A DNA stretch of 64,000 nt from Pontiellaceae bacterium B12227 (GTDB lineage: Bacteria; Verrucomicrobiota; Kiritimatiellia; Kiritimatiellales; Pontiellaceae), in the NCBI GenBank assembly GCA_029432775.1, contig JAROAZ010000007.1:62001-126000 (forward strand), written 5' to 3'. The notes under the pieces are model-generated. The model did not search any database and was not told the origin of the DNA. It was given only the letters and a program-made list of their open reading frames with translations. Shown one piece after another: positions 47,361 to 55,993 of this stretch. The position numbers were made by a program, and so were the translations under genes. Every line of letters starts with the position of its first letter. The stretch's first letter is position 1.

Positions 47361-48482
47361 ATGGAGAATTCCTTATCTCTACGCCAACTATGGGAACACG
47401 ATTTTATGGAAACAGGAAAACGCCAGCATTTGCAGGACATTTACGCAACGGACCAAACACTCAAGGACGACTATACGCCACAGGTTGCCAACGAGATTGT
47501 CGAAGAACGAAAACGTGAAGTCCGGCGACATCAGTTTATTGGTTTTGTTCTGGGGATGACCATTCTGCTCCTCGCAGTCGGTCTGGTCTATGTCGTGGTT
47601 CGTGAATACATCCAGATCCAGAAGGCGAGCACCTCCCCTACCCCCATCACTCAGGAATACATTCCCCGCTACTCCCTCCCCACCGAAGCCCAATGGGTTA
47701 TGGACTTCAACCGAGACTATGCCGATCCCAAATGGAACGAAGAGGGCGAACGCCCGTTTAACTCAAATTGGCTGAAAAAAGCGGCCTTCAACATCATCCT
47801 CGCTGAACAGGCCTCTGAAACCGAAAACTACAGCGAAGCGGCAGAACACTACGAAAATGCCCTTGAAATCGTCCCCGACTTGGAAGGCGTCAAAGTGCCC
47901 CTCAGCATTGCCTACTTCAAACTCAAACAATATGACAAAGCCCTCAAACTGATGGACGGCGCTTCCGATGTGGACCTTACATTCGACATTCTCAACAACC
48001 TCGGCGCTGCCTGCATCAATGCAAAACTTTACGACCGGGGCGAAGAATACCTGCTTCGGGCGCTGGCACTGAAACCCGCCTATACCGAAGCCCTGAGAAA
48101 CCTGGGCATGCTCTACCGCAAAACGGACAACGAAGAGGGCGCAATCAAGGCCTATGAGCAATATCTCGACCAACGCCCGCGCGACACGGACACCCGGCAT
48201 AATTTTGCACTCTATCTGACAAAAATCGGCAACTGGGAATTTGCCGGCGAACAGCTTCGCCTTTTAACCGAAGAAATATCCGATGAGGCTACGCTCTACA
48301 GCCTGCTGGCCCGAGTGGAAATGAAACTTGGAAACGATAAAGCTGCCATTGCCGCTTTCCAACGCGCCTCTCAGCTCTCCGACCCGCAACGGGCACTGGA
48401 CTGGATGAATGAATCGGAATTCGACCGCCTGCGCCAGGATGAAGATTTCCAGGCGCTCATCAAGCATGTTGAAACGCGCTAA
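47361..48482 (+). CDS. membrane-anchored TPR protein
   Basis: About 373 residues from the ATG at 47361 (AAAGG just before it). A cytoplasmic head of about 75 residues is followed by one helix (FIGFVLGMTILLLAVGLVYVVV) and a periplasmic part with at least five TPR-like repeats (NYSEAAEHYENALEIVPDLE, YDKALKLMDG, YDRGEEYLLRALALKPAYTE, EGAIKAYEQYLDQRPRD, DKAAIAAFQRASQL). TPRs bind partner proteins; no enzyme domain is present. No neighbour suggests its partner. Confidence 0.85.
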   Translation: MENSLSLRQLWEHDFMETGKRQHLQDIYATDQTLKDDYTPQVANEIVEERKREVRRHQFIGFVLGMTILLLAVGLVYVVVREYIQIQKASTSPTPITQEYIPRYSLPTEAQWVMDFNRDYADPKWNEEGERPFNSNWLKKAAFNIILAEQASETENYSEAAEHYENALEIVPDLEGVKVPLSIAYFKLKQYDKALKLMDGASDVDLTFDILNNLGAACINAKLYDRGEEYLLRALALKPAYTEALRNLGMLYRKTDNEEGAIKAYEQYLDQRPRDTDTRHNFALYLTKIGNWEFAGEQLRLLTEEISDEATLYSLLARVEMKLGNDKAAIAAFQRASQLSDPQRALDWMNESEFDRLRQDEDFQALIKHVETR

Positions 48483-48502
48483 TCGGAAACAACGCATCAC
48501 AG

Positions 48503-48549
48503 AAAAAAGCCGGACTCAGCTGTTCAACAGCAATGATTCCGGCTTTTTT
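48503..48549. terminator. bidirectional terminator
   Basis: AAAAAAGCCGGA at 48503 pairs with TCCGGCTTTTTT at 48538, giving A-run, GC stem and T-run in both directions. It sits between the convergent TPR gene (stop 48482) and pgpA (stop 48564) and would end both transcripts. Confidence 0.88.
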
Positions 48550-48563
48550 GCTACAGGCAAAGC

Positions 48564-49013
48564 TTACCCCACAAAGTAAAAGATCAGATGATTCAGGCCC
48601 AGCGCAATCAACGCGGCCAGAAAATCATCAATCGTAATTCCAAACCCACCGTGAATATGCTGCAACTGCTTAATCGGCGGCGGCTTGGTGATGTCAAAAA
48701 TACGATGCAGCACAAAACCGCTCAGTATGGCCCACGGATTTGTCAGACCAATCACGGTAATCGGCAGGGTGAGATATTCGTCGGCCACAATACACCCTGG
48801 ATCTTTTCCGCCGATTACCTTTTCCGCCACTTCGCAGATGGGAATCGACAGCAGTGTCAACGCCACACAAATGATAATCTGCGTTCCAACCTCCGGAACC
48901 TGCATCAGCCCCCAGGTCAGCGGCAGACCGACCAATGTGCCCACCGTCCCCGGCATGATCGGGCTCAGCCCGGTTCCAAATCCAATGGCTATCCACTTAA
49001 TAAAATTCTTCAT
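48564..49013 (-). CDS. pgpA: phosphatidylglycerophosphatase A
   Basis: 149 residues from the ATG at 49013 (GGGAG upstream). Signatures are GTGLSPIMPGTVGTLVGLPL near the start and CIVADEYLTLP with the acidic catalytic pair; the rest forms membrane helices. It removes phosphate from phosphatidylglycerophosphate in phosphatidylglycerol synthesis. It starts directly after the rsmE stop, so the two are co-transcribed. Confidence 0.92.
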   Translation of the reverse strand: MKNFIKWIAIGFGTGLSPIMPGTVGTLVGLPLTWGLMQVPEVGTQIIICVALTLLSIPICEVAEKVIGGKDPGCIVADEYLTLPITVIGLTNPWAILSGFVLHRIFDITKPPPIKQLQHIHGGFGITIDDFLAALIALGLNHLIFYFVG

Positions 49014-49015
49014 CC

Positions 49016-49750
49016 TCAACTCCCTGACAACTCATTCAAAACCGAAAGAAGCCCCATTGTTGCCGTATCCGTTCGTAGAATACGATCTCCCATTCCAATC
49101 AATTCAAAATTCCGCTCCTTAAGCAGATCGAGTTCATAGGGCGTCCAACCGCCCTCCGGCCCGATGGCCAGCAGGATACGCCGGTCCTGTTCCAAAGGCG
49201 GGCAATCCCCGATGCGTTTTTCGCCCGAGGGATCCGCCAGCAGTTTCCAATGATTGGAAAACTCAGGCGCCAACCGATCCTCCACATAGGGCTTAAACAA
49301 GGGTTCAACCTGCACCTTCGGTAAATGCGTGCAGCGCGCCTGCTGCAGCCCTTCAATCAGATGCTTAGTATAGAACGCCGGGTCAATCACATGGCTATCA
49401 AAATAGTAGCGCTCCACCTTTTCCGCGCGCAACAGAACTATCCGCCCCACCCCGAGCGCCGCCAACTGTGCCCACATGCGCTTCAGTACCTTCGGTCGCG
49501 GCATAGCGAGCAACAGATCGGTTTTCGGTTTCGGAGGAAGTGTGTTCTCAAAGGAACAATTCAGCTCTACACGTTGATTTTCCAATGCCTGGACCGTACC
49601 CGTCCCCAACGGACCATTCAGCAACCCCACGCGCAGTTGTTTACCGACTTCCGGCTTCAACACCTTACGGATATGACGTGCACGTTCGTCCGTCAGCATC
49701 ACACGGCCGTGTTCATCGACTTCCGAAGCCTGGAGAATAATCAAATTCAT
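49016..49750 (-). CDS. rsmE: 16S rRNA m3U1498 methyltransferase
   Basis: 244 residues from the ATG at 49750; the open frame runs further upstream, but that part is out of family and crosses the start of surE. It has a PUA-like N-terminus (EVDEHGRVMLTDERARHIRK) and a SPOUT knot with LLAIGPEGGWTPYELDLL and RILRTDTATMGLLSVL. It methylates U1498 of 16S rRNA. It is divergent from surE, with the shared control region at 49751 to 49830. Confidence 0.93.
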   Translation of the reverse strand: MNLIILQASEVDEHGRVMLTDERARHIRKVLKPEVGKQLRVGLLNGPLGTGTVQALENQRVELNCSFENTLPPKPKTDLLLAMPRPKVLKRMWAQLAALGVGRIVLLRAEKVERYYFDSHVIDPAFYTKHLIEGLQQARCTHLPKVQVEPLFKPYVEDRLAPEFSNHWKLLADPSGEKRIGDCPPLEQDRRILLAIGPEGGWTPYELDLLKERNFELIGMGDRILRTDTATMGLLSVLNELSGS

Positions 49751-49830
49751 AGAACTAGAATGAATAGAGCCGCCGCCGGATGCAACCATCCATTCTTGAA
49801 GTTTAACCGGAGCCGCCGCATAGTTGAACG

Positions 49831-50592
49831 ATGAAAATTCTCCTTTGTAACGACGACGGCATTCATGCGCCCGGCATTGAGGCACTCCACGAGGCCCTTG
49901 CGGGAATCGGCGATCTGCACATCGTGGCACCCGACACCGAGCGCAGCGCCACCGGTCATGCCATCACAATCTTTGATCCGATTCGCACCATGCCCGTTGA
50001 AAAAGACGGACGGCACTTTGGAACGGCCGTGGATGGAACTCCAGCCGACTGCGTGAAACTGGCCGTCAGCTTTCTGCATAAAGACAACCCGCCTGATCTT
50101 GTGGTGAGCGGAATCAACTTCGGTTCCAATACCGGTATCAGCGTGCTCTACTCCGGCACCGTCTCCGCTGCGAGCGAAGCCGCCGTGCTTGGAATCCCCG
50201 CCATCGCCTTTTCGCTCTGCACCTACGATAAACCGCATTGGGAGACGGCCGCTTACGTTGCCACTGAAATCGTGAAAAAATATGCAGAAGCGCCTCTAGC
50301 ACCGGGCATGCTGCTGAACGTCAACATTCCAAATATTCCACTGGATAAACTCAAAGGAATGAAAGCTTCCACAATGGGGTGCTCCCGCTTTATCGAACGT
50401 TTTTCCGAACACCGCGATCCGCGCGGCAACCGCTACTACTGGCTCGACGGCGACCTCGACCTGATGGACGACAACGAAAATGCCGACATCCGGGTGATTG
50501 AAGCTGGTTATGTTTCCTTAACCCCGATCCATATCGATCTCACCGCGCATCACACGATGGAAGAGGTCCGCAAATGGGAAATGGTCTATTAA
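49831..50592 (+). CDS. surE: 5'/3'-nucleotidase SurE
   Basis: 253 residues. The N-terminal metal site is MKILLCNDDGIHAPGI (adjacent Asp pair), followed by APDTERSATGHAIT, GTPADCVKLAVSFL and VVSGINFGSNTG. It hydrolyses nucleoside monophosphates and short polyphosphates in the cytoplasm. The ribosome site is weak. The C-terminus fits the family (VSLTPIHIDLTAHHTMEEV). Confidence 0.95.
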   Translation: MKILLCNDDGIHAPGIEALHEALAGIGDLHIVAPDTERSATGHAITIFDPIRTMPVEKDGRHFGTAVDGTPADCVKLAVSFLHKDNPPDLVVSGINFGSNTGISVLYSGTVSAASEAAVLGIPAIAFSLCTYDKPHWETAAYVATEIVKKYAEAPLAPGMLLNVNIPNIPLDKLKGMKASTMGCSRFIERFSEHRDPRGNRYYWLDGDLDLMDDNENADIRVIEAGYVSLTPIHIDLTAHHTMEEVRKWEMVY

Positions 50593-50634
50593 TGGCCAGA
50601 ACGTACTGGTTTGGAGATCAGCCTCACCTGCCAG

Positions 50635-51156
50635 CTACGCACCAACGAGTTTTTTGAAAAGCGACTGCTTCGGTCCGGCCTTCGATTTTTCCTCCAGGAT
50701 GGCCTGCTGATTCAGTCGATCCTGTTCCCGCTCCAGAGCAATCCTTCTTTCGCGCTCTTCGGCTTCCTGCCGCCTTTGCTGCATCTCAATTCGCTTGGCT
50801 TCGGCCCGTTCCTTCTCAAGCCGGTTCTTTTCTTCCTTCATCAGCTGCTGATGGTTTCTCTTCTTCACCTTCCGGCCGGCCTTTTTCTGCTTTGGCGGAC
50901 TGTTTTCCGGAACAGCATGCTTCGTCACTTCCATAACCGGTTCCGGCTCAGGAACGGGAGCAACAGCGGCAGGTTGTGAATCACTTCCGGGTAAACTGCT
51001 TAAAAAAGCCAGATGCTCATCCAGCAGACTGCGTTCGGGCTTCGGCTTCGGTTTATGAACTTCAGGCAGGCTGTTTAAAAACGAAAGAGTTTCATCCCGA
51101 CTACTTCGTCTGGCTTCTGTTTCAACCGAATTGGCAGACTCACCTTCTGGCTTCAT
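50635..51156 (-). CDS. unknown protein with long charged coiled coil
   Basis: 173 residues, not recognised. Two short related segments near the start (DETLSFLNSLPEVHKPKPKP and DEHLAFLSSLPGSDSQP) are followed by a Pro/Val-rich linker, a basic stretch (KQKKAGRKVKKRNHQQ) and a heptad-like charged coiled coil (KNRLEKERAEAKRIEMQQRR), ending SLFKKLVGA. No signal or membrane helix is visible. The duplicated xFLNSLP/xFLSSLP motif may be a peptide docking site. It is convergent with surE, with a 42-nt gap. Confidence 0.7.
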   Translation of the reverse strand: MKPEGESANSVETEARRSSRDETLSFLNSLPEVHKPKPKPERSLLDEHLAFLSSLPGSDSQPAAVAPVPEPEPVMEVTKHAVPENSPPKQKKAGRKVKKRNHQQLMKEEKNRLEKERAEAKRIEMQQRRQEAEERERRIALEREQDRLNQQAILEEKSKAGPKQSLFKKLVGA

Positions 51157-51211
51157 TTCCTTACCCTGTTTCCCTGTTCGCTGAATTACATACCGGATTC
51201 AATGCCGCCCC

Positions 51212-51239
51212 ACAAAACCGCACTTTCTTCAGAGTGCGG
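51212..51239 (-). terminator. terminator after yjdM
   Basis: On the minus strand CCGCACT pairs with AGTGCGG and is followed by TTTTG. It lies just after the yjdM stop (51243) and before the coiled-coil gene. It has a strong stem but a short T-run. Confidence 0.7.
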
Positions 51240-51242
51240 CCA

Positions 51243-51584
51243 TTACGCCTTCTTTACAAACTCTGATTTCAGTTTCATGGCACCGAAACCGGGGATCTTG
51301 CAATCGATGTTGTGATCGCCCGCGCAAAGGCGAATACTCTTCACCTTGGTGCCGACCTTCAGGTCGGACTGAGCGCCTTTGACCTTGAGCCCTTTAACAA
51401 TCGTAACGGCATCGCCATCAGCCAGCGCATTTCCGTTTGCATCCAGCACAACCAGTCCGTCATCAGGCGCTTCAGCACCCTCACCCGGCGCCCACTCATG
51501 CCCGCAGTCGGGGCAGACCAACATATCCTGATCTTCGTACGCATATTCTGAATCACATTTCGGGCAGTTCGGGATATCACTCAT
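51243..51584 (-). CDS. yjdM: PhnA/YjdM-family zinc protein
   Basis: 113 residues, full length. The N-terminal zinc ribbon has two CPxC pairs (CPKCDSEY and CPDCGHEW), then an SH3-like barrel ([38 protein letters not shown]). Despite the old name PhnA, the family is not a phosphonate hydrolase, and its role is unclear. It starts four bases after the lipB stop, so it may share that transcript. Confidence 0.92.
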   Translation of the reverse strand: MSDIPNCPKCDSEYAYEDQDMLVCPDCGHEWAPGEGAEAPDDGLVVLDANGNALADGDAVTIVKGLKVKGAQSDLKVGTKVKSIRLCAGDHNIDCKIPGFGAMKLKSEFVKKA

Positions 51585-51588
51585 CTTA

Positions 51589-52290
51589 TTAACCTTTAAT
51601 TAAATCGTTCAGCACATCCGGCAGTTTGCCATCCGCCGTAAACCGTTCCAGCTTGCGGTTACAGACTGAGGAAAAATGGTTGAGCAACGATTCGCTTACA
51701 GCAGGCATCGCCGGACAGGCATCGCCGAGAATAGTCTGTAGCGAAGCCACCGGCTCGCCCACCAGGCCGCACGGGACAATGGTATTGAATCCCATTAGGT
51801 CGTTGCTCACATTAAAGCTCATGCCGTGGAACGAGACCCATCTTTTCAGACGAAAGCCGATGGCCGCAATTTTTCCGGCATCGGTCCATGCTCCGGACTT
51901 TCCTTCGCGGCGAAAACCGTCAATACCGGAATCGGCCAGCGTACGGATGGCAATCTCCTCCAGATTAGAAAGGTACCCGTGCGAGTCGGCTTCGTTGCCT
52001 CCGAGATAGAGGATGGGATAGAGCACCCATTGACCGGGGCCGTGGAACGTGACATCGCCGCCCCGCTCAACATGAAACAGCTCAATGCCCAGTTCGCGGT
52101 ATTCATCTTCCGTCTTCAGCAGATAATTATCACGCCCGCGGTTTCCCAACGTAACCGTTGGAGTGTGCTGAAGAATCAGCACTGTATCCGGAATCAGATT
52201 CTCCTGCCGCGCCTTGAGCAGGCGGCGTTGTATATCCAGCCCCTGCTGATAAGGAACCGGTTCGTTAAAACAGACAGACCATGCATTCAT
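51589..52290 (-). CDS. lipB: octanoyl-[acyl-carrier protein]:protein N-octanoyltransferase
   Basis: 233 residues. It carries [40 protein letters not shown] and the catalytic Cys in IVPCGLVG. It transfers octanoate from ACP to lipoyl domains, the first step of lipoate attachment. The gene directly upstream is gcvH, a lipoyl carrier and thus a substrate; a terminator separates them. Confidence 0.95.
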   Translation of the reverse strand: MNAWSVCFNEPVPYQQGLDIQRRLLKARQENLIPDTVLILQHTPTVTLGNRGRDNYLLKTEDEYRELGIELFHVERGGDVTFHGPGQWVLYPILYLGGNEADSHGYLSNLEEIAIRTLADSGIDGFRREGKSGAWTDAGKIAAIGFRLKRWVSFHGMSFNVSNDLMGFNTIVPCGLVGEPVASLQTILGDACPAMPAVSESLLNHFSSVCNRKLERFTADGKLPDVLNDLIKG

Positions 52291-52308
52291 CCTTATCCCT
52301 CATACGTA

Positions 52309-52341
52309 CATAAAACAAAAAAGGAGGACCACAGTCCTCCT
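52309..52341 (-). terminator. terminator after gcvH
   Basis: On the minus strand AGGAGGAC pairs with GTCCTCCT around TGTG and is followed by a T-rich run (TTTTTTGTTTT). It lies 25 bp after the gcvH stop and 19 bp before lipB, so lipB probably has its own promoter or uses read-through. Confidence 0.85.
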
Positions 52342-52346
52342 CGGGT

Positions 52347-52361
52347 TTCCAATGATTGGAA
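52347..52361. repeat. intergenic copy of TTCCAA-NNN-TTGGAA palindrome
   Basis: TTCCAATGATTGGAA, a perfect copy between the gcvH stop and its terminator. It has the same sequence as the copy at 49245 inside rsmE. Confidence 0.7.
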
Positions 52362-52365
52362 AAAA

Positions 52366-52749
52366 TCAGTCCACCGGGCAGAGTTCCTCGTAGGAATCGG
52401 CATCCATCATATTGTCGACTTCAACTTCATCGGCGACTTTAATCTTAAAGATCCAGCCCTTGCCGAACGAATCCTTATTGATCAGCTCGGGAGTGTCTTC
52501 GAGTTCCATGTTCACTTCGATCACTTCACCGCCGACCGGAGCGTACACATCGGCGGCGGCTTTAACGGATTCAACCACGGCGGCTTCATCACCGGCCTCG
52601 AAAACCGTTCCAACTTCCGGAAGCTCAACAAATGTGAGATCAGAGAGCTGGCTTTGTGCGAAGTCGGAAATTCCAACCGTTGCGATACCATCTTCGAGGG
52701 CAACCCACTCGTGGGTCTTTGCGTAGAACAGATCTTGAGGAACCGACAT
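52366..52749 (-). CDS. gcvH: glycine cleavage system H protein
   Basis: 127 residues, full length. It carries lipoate on the Lys of VESVKAAADVYAPVGG and shuttles the aminomethyl group between the P, T and L proteins. Other family text is THEWVALEDGIATVGISDFA and DLTFVELPEVG. The other glycine cleavage genes are not in the window, so its partners are elsewhere or it serves lipoate transfer. Confidence 0.96.
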   Translation of the reverse strand: MSVPQDLFYAKTHEWVALEDGIATVGISDFAQSQLSDLTFVELPEVGTVFEAGDEAAVVESVKAAADVYAPVGGEVIEVNMELEDTPELINKDSFGKGWIFKIKVADEVEVDNMMDADSYEELCPVD

Positions 52750-52788
52750 ATTATTCTCCAGCTAACCGATTAAATGACCTGATAAAAG

Positions 52789-52862
52789 TGGAGGTGCGGA
52801 TCGGAGTCGAACCGATCTAGATGGATTTGCAATCCACTGCCTAACCGCTTGGCTACCGCACC
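52789..52862 (-). tRNA. tRNA-Cys (GCA)
   Basis: 74 nt including an encoded CCA. Acceptor GGTGCGG pairs with CCGCACC, followed by discriminator T, as normal for cysteine. Anticodon loop TTGCAAA gives GCA; the T arm is GATCGG-TTCGACT-CCGATC. It lies upstream of gcvH on the same strand. Confidence 0.95.
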
Positions 52863-52966
52863 TTTTGTTTCAAAAGCGGACACCAATGTAATGATGCGCT
52901 CAGGGCTTTCAAACAAAAACATTCAAAAAAATAACAACCTATTGCAACCACCTCCACAGGAGGTCA

Positions 52967-53812
52967 CTACGGAACCAGAATCGTGTTATCAATCAGGCGG
53001 GTTGAACCGAATTTAACCGCTAGCGCAACAAGAGTGCTGAATTGAACGCTTTCAACCGGCTCCAGCGACGCATCATCAACAAACGAGATGTAATCAATTT
53101 CAGCACCGGAAACGGCATCAATCAGCTCCGCCATCGTCTTCCGAAGACTGGAAACATTTTTCTCACCCTGCTCAAAATTGAGGCACACCGCATCGAGCGA
53201 GCGGCGAAGACAGAGCGCGTTTTTGCGCTGCTCCGCTGAAAGGTATTTATTCCGCGAACTCATCGCCAGACCATCGGCTTCGCGCAGAATCGGCCCGCGT
53301 ACGATCTCGATAGGGAAATTCAGGTCGCGCACCATGCGCTCGATGATCCTTAGCTGCTGCGCATCCTTTTCACCAAACACCGCCAGATCGGGTTGAACCA
53401 GATTAAAGAGCTTCGCCACCACCGTGCAGACCCCTCGAAAATGTCCCGGTCGGGATTCCCCGCACAGCACACCCGAAAGCGACTCTTCATCCACCCAGAC
53501 ACTGGCGCCGGCAGCATACATATTTCCAGGCTCTGGATAAAAAATCATATCCACCGACTCATCGGCGCATAGCTGCTCATCCCGCTCAAAATCGCGCGGG
53601 TAGGCATCCAGATCTTCGTTCGGCCCGAACTGGGTCGGGTTGACAAAAATGCTGACCACCAGGACATCGCACTTCGGCCGCGCCAACCGCATCAGCGACA
53701 GATGACCGTCGTGCAGAAAGCCCATGGTCGGAACAAAACCGATCGTTTGTCCGCTACGCTTCAGATCCAGCGCAAGTCGCTGCATCTCTTCAGGTGACTT
53801 GATTATTTGCAT
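52967..53812 (-). CDS. panC: pantothenate synthetase
   Basis: 281 residues. The HIGH-like nucleotide site is FVPTMGFLHDGHLSLM; other motifs are VSIFVNPTQFGPNEDL, FGEKDAQQLRIIERMV and AMSSRNKYLS. It joins pantoate to beta-alanine with ATP. It ends the muiA-like/dapF/folK/panB/panC transcript; an inverted-repeat element separates it from panB. Confidence 0.96.
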   Translation of the reverse strand: MQIIKSPEEMQRLALDLKRSGQTIGFVPTMGFLHDGHLSLMRLARPKCDVLVVSIFVNPTQFGPNEDLDAYPRDFERDEQLCADESVDMIFYPEPGNMYAAGASVWVDEESLSGVLCGESRPGHFRGVCTVVAKLFNLVQPDLAVFGEKDAQQLRIIERMVRDLNFPIEIVRGPILREADGLAMSSRNKYLSAEQRKNALCLRRSLDAVCLNFEQGEKNVSSLRKTMAELIDAVSGAEIDYISFVDDASLEPVESVQFSTLVALAVKFGSTRLIDNTILVP

Positions 53813-53821
53813 GAAGCCTCA

Positions 53822-53900
53822 TTGCCACGAAACAGGCTCGAAAGGCACGCAGACCCTGTCAGAAAATGTCTTTGTGCTTCTTGTGCCTCTTTGTGGCGAT
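53822..53900. repeat. REP-like inverted repeat (GCCACGAA/TTTGTGGC type)
   Basis: Left arm begins TTGCCACGAAACAGG and right arm ends TGTGCCTCTTTGTGGCGAT; the inner arms AAGGCAC and GTGCCT also pair. It fills the gap between panB and panC. It is built like the elements at 46015, 62261 and 62791 but with a different core. Confidence 0.65.
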
Positions 53901-53904
53901 CCCT

Positions 53905-54693
53905 TTAATACGTGTGCTCGTCGCCGGGGTAGGTCCCCTCTTCGACTTCAGATTTATAGGCAGTCAAAGCTTCGGCAATGATTCCGTTCAAGTGGGCGTA
54001 TTTTTTCACAAATTTCGGAACCGGCTTATTGCTGATGCCCAGCATGTCCGTAAAGACCAGCACCTGGCCGTCGCATCCGGCTCCCGCACCGATTCCAATG
54101 GTTGGAATCGAGAGCGCACCGGAAATCATTTCACCCAGCTCCGGCGGCACACATTCGAGCACCACGGCAAAAGCCCCGGCCTGCTCAATGGCCATGGCAT
54201 CGTCCATCAGTTGACGGGCCTGTTCCGAGGACTTTCCCTGCACCTTATAGCCCATCTCTTTTACACTCTGCGGTGTAAGTCCAATATGACCGAGAACCGG
54301 AATCCCGTTTTTAACCAGCGATTCGATCAGCTCAACACGGATCGTTCCGCCCTCGATTTTCACGGCATCGGCGTGCGCTTCTTTCAGAAAGCGGCCGGCA
54401 TTTTCCAGCCCCATCGACAATGACGGCTGATACGACATAAACGGCATATCGGCAATCACCATGGCGTTCTGAGTGCCACGGGCGACCGCCTTGGTGTGAT
54501 GAAGCATTTCATCCATATTCACCGGCAAGGTGGTCTCATAGCCCAACACCGTCATACCCAGCGAGTCGCCCACCAGAATGGCCGGAATGCCGGCATCATC
54601 CACCAGCGAAGCGGTCAGCGCATCGTACGCCGTGAGCATGGAAATTTTCTGTTCGCCCTTCAGGGCCCTGAGCTTTGCAGCCGTCCATTTCAT
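53905..54693 (-). CDS. panB: 3-methyl-2-oxobutanoate hydroxymethyltransferase
   Basis: 262 residues. It makes ketopantoate from 2-ketoisovalerate using methylenetetrahydrofolate. Motifs are MLTAYDALTASLVDDAGIPA, VGDSLGMTVLGYETTLPV, GHIGLTPQSVKEMGGY-like text and IGIGAGAGCDGQVLVFTDML. It starts 15 bases after the folK stop; folate and pantothenate synthesis are thus linked. Confidence 0.96.
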   Translation of the reverse strand: MKWTAAKLRALKGEQKISMLTAYDALTASLVDDAGIPAILVGDSLGMTVLGYETTLPVNMDEMLHHTKAVARGTQNAMVIADMPFMSYQPSLSMGLENAGRFLKEAHADAVKIEGGTIRVELIESLVKNGIPVLGHIGLTPQSVKEMGYKVQGKSSEQARQLMDDAMAIEQAGAFAVVLECVPPELGEMISGALSIPTIGIGAGAGCDGQVLVFTDMLGISNKPVPKFVKKYAHLNGIIAEALTAYKSEVEEGTYPGDEHTY

Positions 54694-54708
54694 GATTTCA
54701 AATCCTGT

Positions 54709-55215
54709 TTACCAACGTTCGTCAAAAATACTAAGGCCGCGATCCGGCGGCAGCGCGTTCAGGATCTGCAGGACCGACTTACTGGCCTCCGGAAGAATCA
54801 TTTCCGGGCGCACATCGCAGAGCGGCTGCACCACAAAGCGGCGCTCGGCCCACCGCGGGTGCGGAACTTCCAGTCCGCCGCTATCGATGATCTGGTCGCC
54901 GGCATAAATAATATCCACATCAATCGGCCGCGGCGCATTGCGGTCAGTTGGATTTCGTTCGCGGCCCAGGCTGTATTCAATCTTCCCGATGTAAGACAGC
55001 CAGCTATCCAGCGGCAGCTCACTCTCCACGACCACAATAGAGTTGAGATAAGCCATATCCTGATATTCCGGCTTCACATCCACCGGTGTGGTTTCATAGA
55101 TCGGCGACTGGTCGACAAACGTCGTACGCGGTGCCGACAGCAGCAAATTCTTTGCCTGCATCAGCAACCGTTTTCGGTTGTACAGATTGGAACCTAGGCT
55201 AAACCCGATTTCCAT
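54709..55215 (-). CDS. folK: HPPK, 2-amino-4-hydroxy-6-hydroxymethyldihydropteridine pyrophosphokinase
   Basis: 168 residues from the ATG at 55215; a TTG six codons upstream is the alternative. Motifs are SLGSNLYNRKRLLMQA, QSPIYETTPVDV, PRPIDVDIIYAG and HPRWAERRFVVQPLCDV. It pyrophosphorylates the pterin precursor of folate. It overlaps the dapF end by 17 bases. Confidence 0.94.
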   Translation of the reverse strand: MEIGFSLGSNLYNRKRLLMQAKNLLLSAPRTTFVDQSPIYETTPVDVKPEYQDMAYLNSIVVVESELPLDSWLSYIGKIEYSLGRERNPTDRNAPRPIDVDIIYAGDQIIDSGGLEVPHPRWAERRFVVQPLCDVRPEMILPEASKSVLQILNALPPDRGLSIFDERW

Positions 55216-55993
55216 ATTCGACCGTCCCTTCAAAAGTTTTTACTGCACCACCGGTGAGTGTGGTCGTTCCCTGAACTGAATCAATTACCAAATCAAAGCC
55301 GCCGGCGCAATGCACGGTAACAGGCAAGTTCACCCACCCTTTTTCCGCAGCAATCACCGCAACGGCGGTTGCGCCGGTCCCGCAAGCCAGTGTTTCAGCC
55401 TCCACGCCGCGCTCGTAGGTCCGCACCGACAGGCTTCCATCGGCCTCCACTTTGGCAAAATTGGCATTGGTTCCGGCCGGCGCAAAGAGTGCATGCCCGC
55501 GGATCTGTTTTCCAACCATTGGAAGATCCAAAGACTGTAGATCATCCAGCCAGGCCACCGCATGCTCCACGCCCGTGTTCACAAAATCGACCGGCCAGGC
55601 AAGTCCGGCATCCAGATCGAGCTTGAGCCCCGACGGATCCGTCAGTTCCAGGCGGATCATGTCACCGAGTACTTCGGCTTTCACCAAACCGGCGCCCGTT
55701 TCAATCGTCATTACGGCCGGAGCTGCACCCAGATCATAAGCCATTCGGGCTATACAGCGACCGCCGTTACCGCACATATCCACTTCCCCGCCGTCGGGAT
55801 TCATAAAGCGCATGCGGAAGTCGGCTGTTTCGGAAGGCTGGATCAGCAGAACGCCATCGCAACCGATCCCCGTGCGGCGATTGGAGATTTCAGCAATGAA
55901 TGCTTTATCCTCCAGCGGGAACGTAAGCACCCGGTCGTCGACCAGTATAAAGTCGTTGCCCGCGCCATGCATTTTGGTGAAAGGAATTTTCAT
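55199..55993 (-). CDS. dapF: diaminopimelate epimerase
   Basis: 264 residues. It converts LL- to meso-diaminopimelate for lysine and peptidoglycan synthesis. The two catalytic cysteines are in DMCGNGGRCIARMA and LACGTGATAVAV; the start MHGAGNDFILVDDR is typical. Its ATG shares one base with the stop of the upstream gene (TAATG), so translation is coupled. Confidence 0.96.
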   Translation of the reverse strand: MKIPFTKMHGAGNDFILVDDRVLTFPLEDKAFIAEISNRRTGIGCDGVLLIQPSETADFRMRFMNPDGGEVDMCGNGGRCIARMAYDLGAAPAVMTIETGAGLVKAEVLGDMIRLELTDPSGLKLDLDAGLAWPVDFVNTGVEHAVAWLDDLQSLDLPMVGKQIRGHALFAPAGTNANFAKVEADGSLSVRTYERGVEAETLACGTGATAVAVIAAEKGWVNLPVTVHCAGGFDLVIDSVQGTTTLTGGAVKTFEGTVEYGNRV